Origin: Aspidiotus rigidus
Lineage: Eukaryota > Arthropoda > Insecta > Hemiptera > Diaspididae
Assembly (NCBI GenBank): GCA_035079385.1
Contig: JAVHKY010000023.1
Location: 5,720,001-5,784,000 of the forward strand
Reading direction: 5' to 3'
DNA length: 64,000 nucleotides
A program made the position numbers and the translations under genes. Under the pieces are notes generated by a model, which saw only the letters and a list, made by a program, of their open reading frames with translations, was not told the DNA's origin and ran no database searches. Positions 54,029 through 64,000 of the stretch are shown here, piece by piece. Positions within the stretch are counted from its first letter, which is position 1. Each line of letters begins with the position of its first letter.

Positions 54029-56122
54029 CAGAGCTGTGGCACGTTTTTTCCCCGTAAAATCAATTTTTCGTCAATATCTCGAGTTCCGTTAGGCCCAGAG
54101 AGAAACTTCCCACACAAAAAATGTCCCCTGTGAAAATCTATTTCACAGTTAGCCTACAGAGTTCATTCAAGTATAATTGTTTCATTTATAGACATTATAT
54201 CTCATAACTCATATAATTGTAGGTACATTATTAATAAATATTTATTGTTAATAAAATTGTTTTTAAATAATCTTTTTTTATTAAAAAAATATTAATTTGT
54301 TGGTACTATCATTTTATTGACTTTATATGAATTATTATTTTTTTATTTGAATTGAAAATTTGGATTTCAAACATTCCAAACACATACGAGTATAAGAATT
54401 TTATAACTTCATAACTTTTCAAATAAGAAATTGAATAGACCTTTTGTATAAGTATAATATTTGTTTGCCTAAAATTTGAATATTTATTAAATTTTCAATC
54501 TGGTAAATGATAATTGAACTAAACAAATATTTCATCAATGTAAATAATTAATGAATAAAATTATAAAGGAATTGAATCAAATAAAAAATATATTTAATAC
54601 AATTTTCAAAACTATAATTAATTGAAATATAAAAATATTTTGATACATTATATTTTTTTTTTAAATAATCTCAAAAATTATAATATTAGAAATTTATATT
54701 CTTATAAAATTTTTAAATTTGAAATTTAATGACAGAAAGGGGTAAATGAGAAACAAAAAAGTGTCTAAATCATAATTATCCCTTAGTGACTGAATTCAAA
54801 CTTGGCACGGGTCCTGACAGCGGACTGTTATGTTGGAGTAATTGTTTTCATCATTATCCTTTTTTTATTTTTTATTTTAATTAATTAATTTATTTATTTA
54901 TTTATTTATTTATTTATCTTTTCATTTGTTCTTTGTTTTAGTTGCCTTTTTTTTTTTTTTTTTTTTTTTTCATATTATTAGTTTTAATAGAAATATATTA
55001 TTGTAAATATTAGAAGTAGACCAATGGAGAATACATCATCCTCACCAGCACGTACATATGGACTGGAAAACTCTCACAAAAATGAAAATATATTCATATG
55101 GGTTATCTTGCAAATAAAATGAATGACAAGCGCGTTTTCCTACCTACTAGGCAATTATAACGTCAAAGGATTTGCAGAAAATAGGATATTCAACATAATA
55201 TTTAATATTATTATTTTTTAAAACTATATAATTTATCAAAATATTTTTGTATTTGAATATTTTATTAATTAAATTTTTATAATTTCTCATTTTATTTTAT
55301 CAAATTATTGGTATTAATAGAGTATTTATTTCGTCAAATTGGAAATCTAATGAAAATAATTACATTCCAACTAAATGACTACCTATCATAATGATATAAA
55401 TAATATTATAGACTCATGAAGCAAACTAAGTAAAAGTTATTCAACGGGTAAGTTAAGCATGTTGCGCAGGTGCGCAAAGTACAAAAATATAAAGATAGGT
55501 CAGTTTGCGCAAAGATGCGCAGTTGCGCAAAGATGCGCGATAGTATACATGTGGAGGTTGCCCAAATGTATGTGAGATAGCACAAGATGGTTGTGCAATT
55601 GTACCTAAGGATTACGCAAGCATGCGCAGACCTAGAAGAAGCAAACTTTCTTAGAAGCTCGCGGGCAGAAAGAGAGGAGTAATATTTAGCGCGCTATTGA
55701 ATTAGTGAACAGTGTTTATTCTTCAAAAGATCAGTACATAATACATAATACTGCCCACACTGGGCTCCTTATATAGGGCTCTTTCATCTGTGAGTGTGAC
55801 TCTATAGTTGTCATTCAGTTTTGCATCTTAGGAAGGATCACTGTACAGGGAAAAATTCCTTCACTTAGTTTCTATGCTGACATATAGGAGCGCTATTGGT
55901 CAACTAGAACTGGGTTTGCGAAACTTATTTACTTTCATATTTAAAAAAATTATAAATTCCCAAGTATAATATTTAAAAATATTTGAAATTTAAATTATCA
56001 GTTCAAACAATAAATTATAAAAAAATGATGATTCAAATAAAATCAATAAAATATCAATATCAACAAATTTAATAAGCATCATTTTAATGAATAAATTAAT
56101 TTTATCCATAATGAAATAATTA

Positions 56123-56153
<31 letters not shown>

Positions 56154-56443
56154 CGAGCATTTCAGCTGCACATAAGGGCTATTTGCTCGGTATAATTTAG
56201 ATTTTAACATTGATAAGCACCTAAAATCATATGAATGTTAATAAAATGAAAAAAATACTTGAATGAACTTCATAGATCAACGGTCAGACTTGGACTAACT
56301 GTTGGATGAACTATTTTGTAAGAATTTTTCAGGAGAAACATTTAATTTGTATAGAAAGTTTTTCTCTAGGCTACCGGAACTAGGGGTATCGACGAAAAAT
56401 TGATTAAATTGATTTTAGGGGAGAAGAACGTACCACAGCTCTG
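54029..56443. mobile_element. AT-rich TIR element, 2.4 kb, no gene
   Basis: The left end CAGAGCTGTGGCACGTTTTT and right end (56424-56443, GAACGTACCACAGCTCTG) are inverted copies. The similarity continues inwards for about 150-180 bases, including AAAATCAATTTTTCGTC and AGTTCATTCAAGTAT. The interior is about 85% A+T, with T-runs at 54946-54970 and 56128-56150 and a TTTA repeat near 54888-54918. It has no open frame, so it depends on an outside transposase. No clear duplication of flanking bases is seen. The CAGAGCTGTGG ends are hAT-like, but this is only suggestive. Confidence 0.7.
55459..55632. repeat. Cluster of TGCGCA palindromes
   Basis: At least six TTGCGCA/ATGCGCA/GTGCGCA hexamers in 170 bp, including a direct duplication of GTTGCGCAAAGATGCGC-type sequence, inside very AT-rich DNA. 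Confidence 0.8.
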
Positions 56444-57499
56444 AGATATTTAGGCAAAGTCTCGTCTTCCCTCCCTCAAATAAGTGAAAACCGATGTTGC
56501 CTGTATGATTTGGGCTTCCCGCCACTATCATCGAATTACACATTGAACCCACCTAGTTATGTTTAGCCTAATTTTAAAGCTTCTCCTGTAGCCTATCGTA
56601 ACGATCAAGGTCATTAAGACTATCCGCAGCTCTTCCTCTCCTGCGAGAGTCTGAGCCGAGCTTATTAGCCCGGCCTCTATAACCAAAGGCGAAGTTTTTC
56701 CTAGTCTTCGACTTCAAGGTGAAAACTCGACAAAAATAATGTTAGACGATGAAACTAGGGTGGCCTTTACATCGCGGAAGCAAATGATGATCCCGTGGAA
56801 GTCATTAAGAAAGTCACAACCAACGACGACAAATTATAGTATGTTTTAATCATGGTGTCGAAAATTTTCGACTTCGAAGCTAATTCCTTATAAAAATAGA
56901 GGCGCAGTAGGCTGTCAGATGAGATCAATTTAGAGAAAAAAGACACTATTTCTAAAATTTTCATAAAATTATAGTTGAGAAGTGAATGAGGAATACATAC
57001 TATGCAGTCTACAGAAACAAGTAAGAATGCGGATACAGAAGTACGACCATAATTCACTTTTTAGTTAACCTTTACGAACACAGTTACAATTCGAAGCTGC
57101 GGGCGAATACGGGTAATTATAATTTATTCGAATTTCGATGGCTGAAGAAGGCTGAATCTCTAGGTAGGTATATATGCGCGAATGAAAGACAAATTTCATG
57201 GGAAAAAAAAAAAGTTGATGCAATAACAATCTTTTACGATACTGCTGAAAAAAAAAAATTCACCGCGCGTTCCTCTCCCTGATCTATGTGTCCGTGAAAT
57301 TTTCCCTGTCTTACCGAGAATTTGAAACCTTTGTTTCGCAATGAATGATGGATATAGAATAGTGAATGAGTCAAACGCGTGAGAAAAAAATAACTGAACA
57401 TCTTTATTGATTATTAATTTTAATAGTTTAGTCCAATCACGTAGTCGACGATAAACTTGGCTGCTAAAATGCTTCGCCGCTACAGAAATTAAGTTGCAA
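56444..57499. other. Upstream region of gene 3, no gene called
   Basis: Two minus frames (56767-57057 and 57196-57588) are open, but neither has an acceptable start and gene structure. A TATATA at about 57168 could serve either strand. Confidence 0.35.
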
Positions 57500-57508
57500 T
57501 ATATATAG
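57500..57508 (+). promoter_or_regulatory. Possible TATA box of gene 3
   Basis: TATATATAG, 191 bases before the ATG, a distance like that at gene 1. One upstream ATG (about 57636) lies in the resulting leader, so this assignment is weaker than for gene 1. A second TATAAA at 57668 is too close to the start codon. Confidence 0.3.
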
Positions 57509-57690
57509 ATTCCATTACTATTCGAGAATACGGTAGTCTTCGTGTAATTAGTATTCCTATAAATTGAACATTTGTTCGGAGTATACACTTATTTTCGCGT
57601 CACTACGCCAAAGGTGCGTTATTATTCTCCCTTGGCTGATGTGTTTTTGTACTTCACTCGATACCAGTATAAATTGTTCGTTCTTCAAAA

Positions 57691-58361
57691 ATGGCTTTTT
57701 CGTTGCGCTACGCGGTTAAAATTTGCATTTTGTTTGAAATCGCGATCATTTCGGGTATCGCGAGTGAAATCTCAACGTCGTGGAAAAATATCGGTGGTAA
57801 GTAAAATTTTGTTTAGAATAGTTGTTCATCTTGTGCGTATGAATGTATGCAGAAAAAATACCGGTAGGATGTCCACATTTTATACAGATAAGATTGCAAA
57901 AGAGGTACCTATCCTTATTCGTGAACGCATGGATTATATCCGGCATGAATTTCAACTCCAAAAATAACCGCGAGTACAGTTGTCGAAAACCGAAATTTCT
58001 GGATGCTCAAAACCACATTCTAAGAATCAAGGTCGTGAATTTTGCCGGGTCATATTCCTCGTTTTTGAAAGCTAGCATATTTAATAGACATCAATTTATT
58101 TGAAATAGGTATATAAGAATCCTTAACGGTAAAGAGAATTTAAAAAAAGGGTAATTTTTAAGAATGGAGACTGCAGATTTTTCATTAGAGGTATGCGGGA
58201 AGACTGATTAATCTTGTGAATGCGCAAAATGAATCCGAATAAAAAAAATTTTAATTTCCGCCTTAATTTTTCATCCTTCCTTTTCTTTTTTCATGACAGT
58301 ATTTTATCGTTTCTTTTTAGAGGACTTCCTGCATTACTACTCGTGTAATAAAGCTAGCTGA
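57691..58361 (+). CDS. Gene 3: signal-peptide exon and likely short second exon
   Basis: Exon 1, 57691-57796: ATG in the good context AAAAATGG. It encodes MAFSLRYAVK, then a mostly hydrophobic stretch (ICILFEIAIISGIAS, with one Glu inside, which weakens it) and about ten residues more. It ends GGTG|GTAAGT, a near-perfect donor, after the first base of a codon. The best acceptor is the pyrimidine tract ending TTCTTTTTAG at 58320; exon 2 from 58321 then reads EDFLHYYSCNKAS and stops at 58359-58361. The product would be 48 residues, with about 24 after the signal. Alternatively, exon 2 splices on (a weak GTGTAA donor at 58343 would match the frame of the exon at 60133). No family recognised. Confidence 0.5.
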
Positions 58362-59124
58362 ACTTTTGAAAGGTTCGTCACGAGATGACGTCGTGTCATG
58401 TTGTAAAAATAGATCATTTGTTTATATTTTCGAGAATCAGTAAAATTAGTTTCTATTTAGCCCACATTATTAAAAATTAAAGAAAAAAAAACACAAAATT
58501 AGGCTATATTTGAATGTTTTCGTATTGCAAAATTTTCAATATAGCTGAGCCAGCTCCCGCAAAGTTTAATTAATAAATCTTTCCTGCGTTATTTTGGTAG
58601 GACTCTCAATTTAATTATTGAATTTTAAGACGAATGCCTCACTTTAAAAAATGAAAAATTAAAATTTCGATTAGAACAAAAAAAAAATGTTAGGCCTACT
58701 GAAAAAAATTAGGATTCGAGAGAAATCAATTAAAAGAGTAAGCAGAAAAAATGATAGAAAATAAAAAAATGGCGACGAATATTTCGTTTCTCTCAACTTT
58801 CGAAATATCTTTGATTACAGACATTCGACTGTACAATTGCCCTGTACTCGTATTGCAAATTAAGAATTTTCTTTAATTAATGTACGCTTTAATTCCCTCG
58901 CAAATTCTCAAAGTGATCGCCAGATACGTTAGATTAAAAATTTCAATTTGTGACCTAACTTGTTATTTAAGTACGGAATATGGCATCCCCGAATTTTTTT
59001 TTTTTTTTCTCTATTCATATTTGCTCGGTGATTACATTGAGATGGCGATAATGATACTAATAATAATACCAATAATAATGATGAAGCCAACAGTAATAAT
59101 TGACGGGAAAATAGTGTAAAAAAA
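58362..59124. other. Non-coding stretch downstream of gene 3
   Basis: AT-rich with A-runs. Nothing recognised. Confidence 0.35.
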
Positions 59125-59155
59125 ATAACAATAATAATAATAATAATAATAATAC
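59125..59155. repeat. (AAT)n microsatellite
   Basis: About nine AAT/TAA triplets, preceded by imperfect ones from 59055. Confidence 0.9.
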
Positions 59156-60132
59156 TTTCGATAGCAAAAGTACGTTCTTCCAAAGAAAGTTATTAAGTAA
59201 TAATGGACGTTGAATTATGTCACACGTAAGATTGTTAGAGTCGAGTTTATTGTTTCGCAGTTGTTATTTAGTGTTGAGATGATGGTGGAAGGCATATTGA
59301 GATTTAATCGAGTATTTTGTAATGTAGGGCATGAAAAGAAATGCTCTATAAATAAGTTATCTCTGAAACAGTGAGGGAGTGATGGAGGGGTAAGGTTTAA
59401 GTCTAAATTTCACCATAAAAAGAGAACGCTGGGAAAATAATAACTTTCTCCTAAAAATTTCAGTTTACCTTTTCTCCTTTGAAAAACGATGTGGCTAAAA
59501 ATATCTCATTCATTACGTAAATTTCCACCTCCACAGCAACTCAAAGCGTCTTTAATTTGGAATTCTAGTACTGGTTATCAAAACCAGTATAATTGATCTG
59601 ATGTGACTTTTCCAGAATTTTTCGTAGATTGTTTTAAATACGTATTTCGTTTGTTAGCTTCTGGACTTGAATTGAGAACGAGTTTTTTTTTCAGATTTTT
59701 CTACGCAAGCCGTCATGCTCGCAGAAATATCGAAAACAGTGAATTGTAAAAAAAATTCAAAATTACGCTACTTTTTTTTGTTTTTGATATTTCATTTTAA
59801 ATTTGTATAATTTATGTGAGGATGACTACTTTGGTAATGAATATAGAAGCCGTATGTTTTGACTTTTATGTAAAAATTCTCTTATTTCGAAAATCGACAT
59901 CGAAATTTCTCCAAGTCCTCTTCCTGGTGTCAATGACCATGATCATTCAAGTCTCCTTGCTATATAGAACGGATTAAAAGTCAAAAATTGTTCTAATCCT
60001 CCTTTTCCTCCCTCGTATACATTGCTCAATGATCGTATTCTTTTGAATATAATTGACCGCGAATCGTTTCGATTTTTGATTAACCACTTAGCTGAGTAGC
60101 CTGAAGTTTCATTTCTTTTCTTCTTGGTTGAG
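59156..60132. other. Non-coding stretch with possible worn fold-back units
   Basis: At 59895-60030 a few phrases (CGAAATTTCTCCAAGTCC) resemble the 45-bp unit but are too diverged to be sure. Confidence 0.3.
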
Positions 60133-60418
60133 AAAGATTTCGAGTTACGAGCTGTATGAACAGCAGCAAATTGTGGGTTCGGAGGGCGAAGGAAACTCTA
60201 ACCTTGAAAGAAATTTTGAACGCCGAGCTCTATTTTATATGAACATCAAGTTGCGGTTCCAAATGGAGGGGAAATCCGAGGAGGAGTGGACTCCGACCTA
60301 CTTTGGGAAGTTGGAGAAAATTTTAGGATTCGTCAGTAAATTGAAGAGAATATGGGGAACTTATTTTATAGAATTTATGTTCGGCGAGATGATCGCCATA
60401 AAAGAAAAAAAGAACTAA
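60133..60418 (+). CDS. Candidate terminal exon, charged unknown protein
   Basis: A strong pyrimidine tract (CATTTCTTTTCTTCTTGGTT) and GAG precede a frame of about 94 residues to TAA at 60416-60418. AATAAA follows at 60446-60451, 28 bases later. The peptide is rich in Glu, Lys and aromatic residues (KISSYELYEQQQIVGSEGEG; EEEWTPTYFGKLEKI) and ends in lysines. The exon needs two bases from its upstream partner. It could be the 3' end of gene 3 through the weak donor at 58343. I see no domain. Confidence 0.35.
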
Positions 60419-61205
60419 TTTTTGAGCACATACCTCAAACTTTTGAATAAAAAAACTTTCAAAAACATAATTTTTGTCACATTTTGAAGTTCAGGAGAAG
60501 ATTTACGAGGGGGAGAGGGCCCTAGTATATTTTGTCCAACAAAAAAAAATCTGAAAAATAGGAGCAAAACGAGTTGATTTAAGGAAGAAATAGAAAATTG
60601 AAGTTAGGAAGTCGTAAACATTTCCAGCTGCCAAAATCATCCTCTAGACGCTTAAAATATAAATAATGAATATAAAAATACGAAGAAAATATCTATTTCC
60701 TTTCTTAAAATTTTTATTATTACATCATAACCTAAACGAATTCTAAATATACAAATTCGTAAAAATAATAATGAAAATATTGAATTTTAAAATTCATATA
60801 AAATTATAGAAAAATATTAAAATTGTTGAATTCATTAAAAAAATTGAATCTAATTTTCTATTATAAATAAAATTATGAATTTAATTGAACTTGAAAGTTT
60901 GGTCCGATTGGAAAGGAGTTCCCTCTCCCCTCCTCTCATGAACCTACGTCCGCATCGTGGGATTTGAACAGGAAAAAATTTTTTTTTTTTTTTTTTTAAT
61001 TCCTTTATTAATTTTTTCAGCCTAGATAGCTATAAAAATTTTTTTATAACAAAGATAGAAATTTAACATTGTGGAACTTCTAAGATAATACTAGGTGGAT
61101 AAATCTGCTGCTTAATTTCACTGATACGATTCCTGATCGTATTTCATTGTACTACAAGTGAAATTTTGTATAGTCTGAAGAACCCTTTTTACCTGAGCTT
61201 AGACC
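60419..61205. other. Intergenic AT-rich stretch
   Basis: T-run at about 60978-60996. No gene or named repeat. Confidence 0.35.
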
Positions 61206-61758
61206 GAACAATAGATTGAAAGAGAAAGTTAATCGAACCTATTAGTACATGACGACCGGCAAACAAGAGTTCTGGACAAATCAGTCTTCCACTTTTCGTC
61301 TATCGAGACCGTTCCCGGAGCGTAAGCTCGCAGAGGATATTAGCTCTTTCGTTACGGCGTTCGCGGAGTTACTAGTTAATTCTCGGTCAAGTATGGCGCG
61401 ATAAACCTTTCGATATCTGATAGTCTCTCAAGGTACCTTCAGGTAGAATTAGGAAGAAAAACATTGAACCAAACCACCCAGATGATGACCCGTACGGGTA
61501 AGTTCGGGTAAGTAAACTCTTACGTACTAAACATGGTCCTCACGGTCCGGGATTCCCGATTGTACGTGCCTCTTTCAACAATTTACTTGTCGAAAGATAA
61601 GCTAGGCATTTTAGGTTCGATACTAAAATATACCTACATCTATTCGTTCGGTTATTCTTCTCACTTCACAATACGTCGCTTCGCATACGCTTCGCATACG
61701 TACGTTGTGATAAATTTATAATTTCGTGATATAATTTCGTGAAGTGCGTACATTTCCA
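61206..61758 (+). repeat. Probable 5' LTR and leader of the BEL/Pao element
   Basis: This G+C-richer stretch directly precedes the gag-pol frame and has the size of a BEL/Pao LTR. The matching 3' LTR lies outside the window, so the borders cannot be fixed. I did not identify a primer-binding site. An 11-bp tandem duplication (CGCTTCGCATA twice) lies at about 61678-61700. Confidence 0.45.
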
Positions 61759-64000
61759 ATGAGTTCGGATTCGGAAACGACTCCTCTTAATGAGGTTTCT
61801 CAGATGGAAACAGATGAGAATAAGACGGATGATAATAATACATCCAATACTACTAAGCAGTCCTCCTCTTCCTCCAGTGCGAATATATCCAATGAAATTA
61901 ATGACGTAAGTTCGAATAAACTCTCCACCTTAATCTTCGAAGTACAATTTATTCGTGATATTACGGATGAAGCTACGACCAAGGAAACTGCCAAAGCGGA
62001 TTTAAACGATCTTTCGTTATTGAAGGCCCGATACGATAATATAGTAATTGTAGGACAAGGGCAAACAATCGATTTCAACGAGAGGAAAGAATTTCTTTCC
62101 GCTTACCGCGACGCGAGAGAAAAACTCTTGCGTATAGTTGGGATCGATAATACTTTGCCAAGTCCATCGTGTGGCCATCCGCAAGAAGATAGAATCTTCA
62201 AACTTCCTGCGTTAGATGTTCCGAAATTTTCTGGGGCAATAGAAAAGTGGGCTGCATTCAAAGCTGACTTCCTTCATCTAATTAGCGACTCTAGAATTAA
62301 AAAAAGTGAGCGCGCCAAGCAGAGATATCTGATGATGGCTTTACAGGATGACGCTGAAAAATTAATTCAGAATTTAAAGGAAGGAAGCTTCGAGGAGTGC
62401 TGGTCAATTGTGTGTCAAACATACGATCAGCCATTCCGTCGTGTGCACGCCCACTTAGAAGCCCTGTTTAAGAAAGGAAATCAGAGTCAGCCTCTTAGAA
62501 CCCTGCTAGTTGACCACCGTCAACATGCTTCTGGCCTGCGTTCCGCATTAGACGAGCTGGAGATTTCAGCGTACGACATGGTCGTAATCGCGTCCTTTTT
62601 GGACAAAACTTCTCCAGCAACTCGTCTTTCTTGGGAAAAAGAGGTCGGAAATAAGGGTTCGGGTCATTGTACCCTTAAGAATTTTTATGAATTCATGGAA
62701 AAGGAGTGCGGCGCTCTAGAACGAGCAGGAAAAGGACAAAGATCCTGCTCAGCCCCACCGCACCAGAAAGCTGGGTCCTCAACACCAATCAAAAGAGGAA
62801 TAGCGGCAGCGGCGGCGTCAAAATCGAAACCGAAGAGAAGTAAGAAGATACCGCTCTGTGCGATGTGTGGAGAAGGGCATTATTTAAATAAGTGCCCGAA
62901 ATTCATGGATATGAACAAAGAGGAAAGGATGAAATTCGTAGCTGAAAACAGTGTATGTCGCATCTGCTTATGCAAAAGTTGTAAAGGAGTTGAAACTGCA
63001 AAAAATTGCTCGTTTAAGTTTCTCATGTGCCCTTGTGGCGGGCTCCACAACGGTATGTTGCATCAGAGATCAAAGGAATCTCGCGGAAACAACACTGGTG
63101 AGTCTCTCGACTTATTAATTAACACCAATATTTTAGATGTTGATAGCTTTAACCCCGAAATGTCGTCTGAATCGAATACTATTTCACTAGGCTTAGTAAA
63201 TCCTGTGGTCGCTAATAGCTTAAAGATGCATGTTGAAATTGAGGCTCTTTTAACCACGGCTCTTGTAAAAGTTAGAGTGAATGACAAAGTCTTAGAGGCT
63301 CGCGCTTTCCTTGATAATGGTAGTCAAGTACATTTTGCTACCACAGAGCTGGTAAAGATTCTCAATGCTGAGGTAGTAGAAACGCAATGCCAAATTGACG
63401 GTATTTTTGGCTCAGCAGGGTCAATTGCTAAAGAGGCAATCTTAGTGATTGAATCTTGCTACACGAATTTTAAAATTTCAATCCCAGCATTGGTGGTCGA
63501 TAATATTCTCAATTCGCATATACCAACTGATTATTTTGAAATCGACTCCTGGAGAATTCCCTCGTGGGTTCAATTAGCTGACCCACAATTTAACACTCCT
63601 GCGGGTATTAACCTATTATTAGGTTTACAAGTGTTTTGGAAGATATTAGGTAGCAAAAAGTTGTGCTTACGACCTTCGTTGCCTGAATTAAGGGAGTCAG
63701 AGTTAGGTTGGTTGGTAGCAGGTGATTTACAAGTCACTGCGCGAGCAGAGAATACCTTTGTCTATTGTGCTAAGGAAACTGATCACCAGTTATTAAGAAC
63801 AATAGAAAAGTTCTGGATTGTAGAATCTCTTGAAACCCTAAATCCTCCTTTCACTAACGAAGAGAAAGAATGCGAGCGCATTTTCACTGAAACTACGTTT
63901 CGACGAGCTGATGGTCGCTTTGTAGTGACTCTTCCTTTTAAGGAGTCACCCACAGTTCTAGGTGAATCACGTACGCAAGCCCTAAATCGTTTCTATGCTT
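61759..64000 (+). CDS. BEL/Pao retrotransposon gag-pol, N-terminal part, open to window edge
   Basis: The frame from ATG at 61759 has no stop through 747 codons and continues beyond the window. In order: an acidic Ser/Asn-rich start (1-60); gag region of the DUF1759 type (about 145-300, KLPALDVPKFSG, W..F); a basic linker; a CCHC knuckle (C367-C370-H374-C379); a second cysteine cluster (about 398-432, CRICLCKSC, CPCGGLHNGMLH); an aspartic protease of the DUF1758 type with LDNGSQ (active-site D519; Asn replaces Ser/Thr); and from about residue 700 the start of reverse transcriptase (DGRFVVTLPF). The protein would package RNA, process itself and reverse-transcribe. Reverse transcriptase core, RNase H and integrase must lie outside. 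The intact frame suggests a young copy. Confidence 0.92.
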   Translation, partial: MSSDSETTPLNEVSQMETDENKTDDNNTSNTTKQSSSSSSANISNEINDVSSNKLSTLIFEVQFIRDITDEATTKETAKADLNDLSLLKARYDNIVIVGQGQTIDFNERKEFLSAYRDAREKLLRIVGIDNTLPSPSCGHPQEDRIFKLPALDVPKFSGAIEKWAAFKADFLHLISDSRIKKSERAKQRYLMMALQDDAEKLIQNLKEGSFEECWSIVCQTYDQPFRRVHAHLEALFKKGNQSQPLRTLLVDHRQHASGLRSALDELEISAYDMVVIASFLDKTSPATRLSWEKEVGNKGSGHCTLKNFYEFMEKECGALERAGKGQRSCSAPPHQKAGSSTPIKRGIAAAAASKSKPKRSKKIPLCAMCGEGHYLNKCPKFMDMNKEERMKFVAENSVCRICLCKSCKGVETAKNCSFKFLMCPCGGLHNGMLHQRSKESRGNNTGESLDLLINTNILDVDSFNPEMSSESNTISLGLVNPVVANSLKMHVEIEALLTTALVKVRVNDKVLEARAFLDNGSQVHFATTELVKILNAEVVETQCQIDGIFGSAGSIAKEAILVIESCYTNFKISIPALVVDNILNSHIPTDYFEIDSWRIPSWVQLADPQFNTPAGINLLLGLQVFWKILGSKKLCLRPSLPELRESELGWLVAGDLQVTARAENTFVYCAKETDHQLLRTIEKFWIVESLETLNPPFTNEEKECERIFTETTFRRADGRFVVTLPFKESPTVLGESRTQALNRFYA

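Noticed and set aside
56767..57057. Minus-strand frame resembling a secreted protein, divergent from gene 3
   Set aside because: The apparent start is GTG directly after an in-frame stop, with no ATG before the hydrophobic part. No splice structure rescues it.
57196..57588. 130-codon minus-strand frame upstream of gene 3
   Set aside because: It overlaps the presumed promoter of gene 3, ends in phenylalanine runs from an A-tract, and has no motif or splice support.

Overview
The window looks like AT-rich arthropod nuclear DNA, most likely from an insect. It is sparse in genes and crowded with transposons. I infer this from R1-like, Jockey-like, Ty3/gypsy and BEL/Pao elements side by side, spliceosomal introns with GT-AG borders, TATA boxes and AATAAA signals, and many hairpin MITEs. 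I cannot name the species. There are no operons, and I found no rRNA, tRNA or CRISPR.

The host genes I can support are small and appear to encode secreted proteins. Gene 1 (+, exons 22974-23091 and 30380-30771) encodes a 169-residue secreted His/Gly/Ser-rich protein. Gene 2 (-, exons 37664-37502 and 31993-31812) encodes a 114-residue secreted protein with a Ser/Thr/Asn/Lys-rich tail. The two genes converge, and their coding ends are about 1 kb apart. Gene 3 (+, exon 57691-57796 and probably 58321-58361) starts with a signal-peptide-like exon. An orphan terminal exon lies at 46390-46643 (+), and weaker terminal-exon candidates lie at 3930-4158, 44877-45006 and 60133-60418. Genes 1, 2 and 3 share one plan: a signal-peptide exon ends after the first base of a codon, then comes an intron, then a low-complexity or unrecognised mature part. 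The exon at 46390 also needs a phase-1 partner.

Region by region: 5.7-9.1 kb is a long-TIR DNA element (TAGTGTAGGCG ends, 3-bp CCA duplication) split by an R1-like LINE. 14.2-18.1 kb is a minus-strand Ty3/gypsy element with both LTRs that has lost reverse transcriptase and RNase H. 19.9-20.2 kb is another arm of the long-TIR family. 23-30 kb is the intron of gene 1; it holds a fold-back element built of 45-bp units in opposing arrays (25.2-28.3 kb) and a dead minus-strand LINE (28.5-30.2 kb). 34.0-36.3 kb is a 5'-truncated Jockey-type LINE with poly(A) and a 12-bp target duplication, inside the intron of gene 2; an hAT-like MITE follows. 38.1-40.4 kb is a second long-TIR element carrying a broken gene with a PIN/XPG-like nuclease region and a tesmin/CXC-like cysteine region. 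46.9-47.5 kb is a fold-back family fragment, followed by a longer R1-like copy to 50.7 kb. 54.0-56.4 kb is a very AT-rich TIR element with a TGCGCA cluster. 61.8-64.0 kb is the uninterrupted 5' part of a BEL/Pao gag-pol that runs off the window.

The most noteworthy items are the repeated secreted-gene architecture, the PIN/CXC gene whose 3' end lies inside a ~0.65-kb terminal inverted repeat, and the 45-bp fold-back family with copies of several ages. All exon joins are predictions without transcript support.
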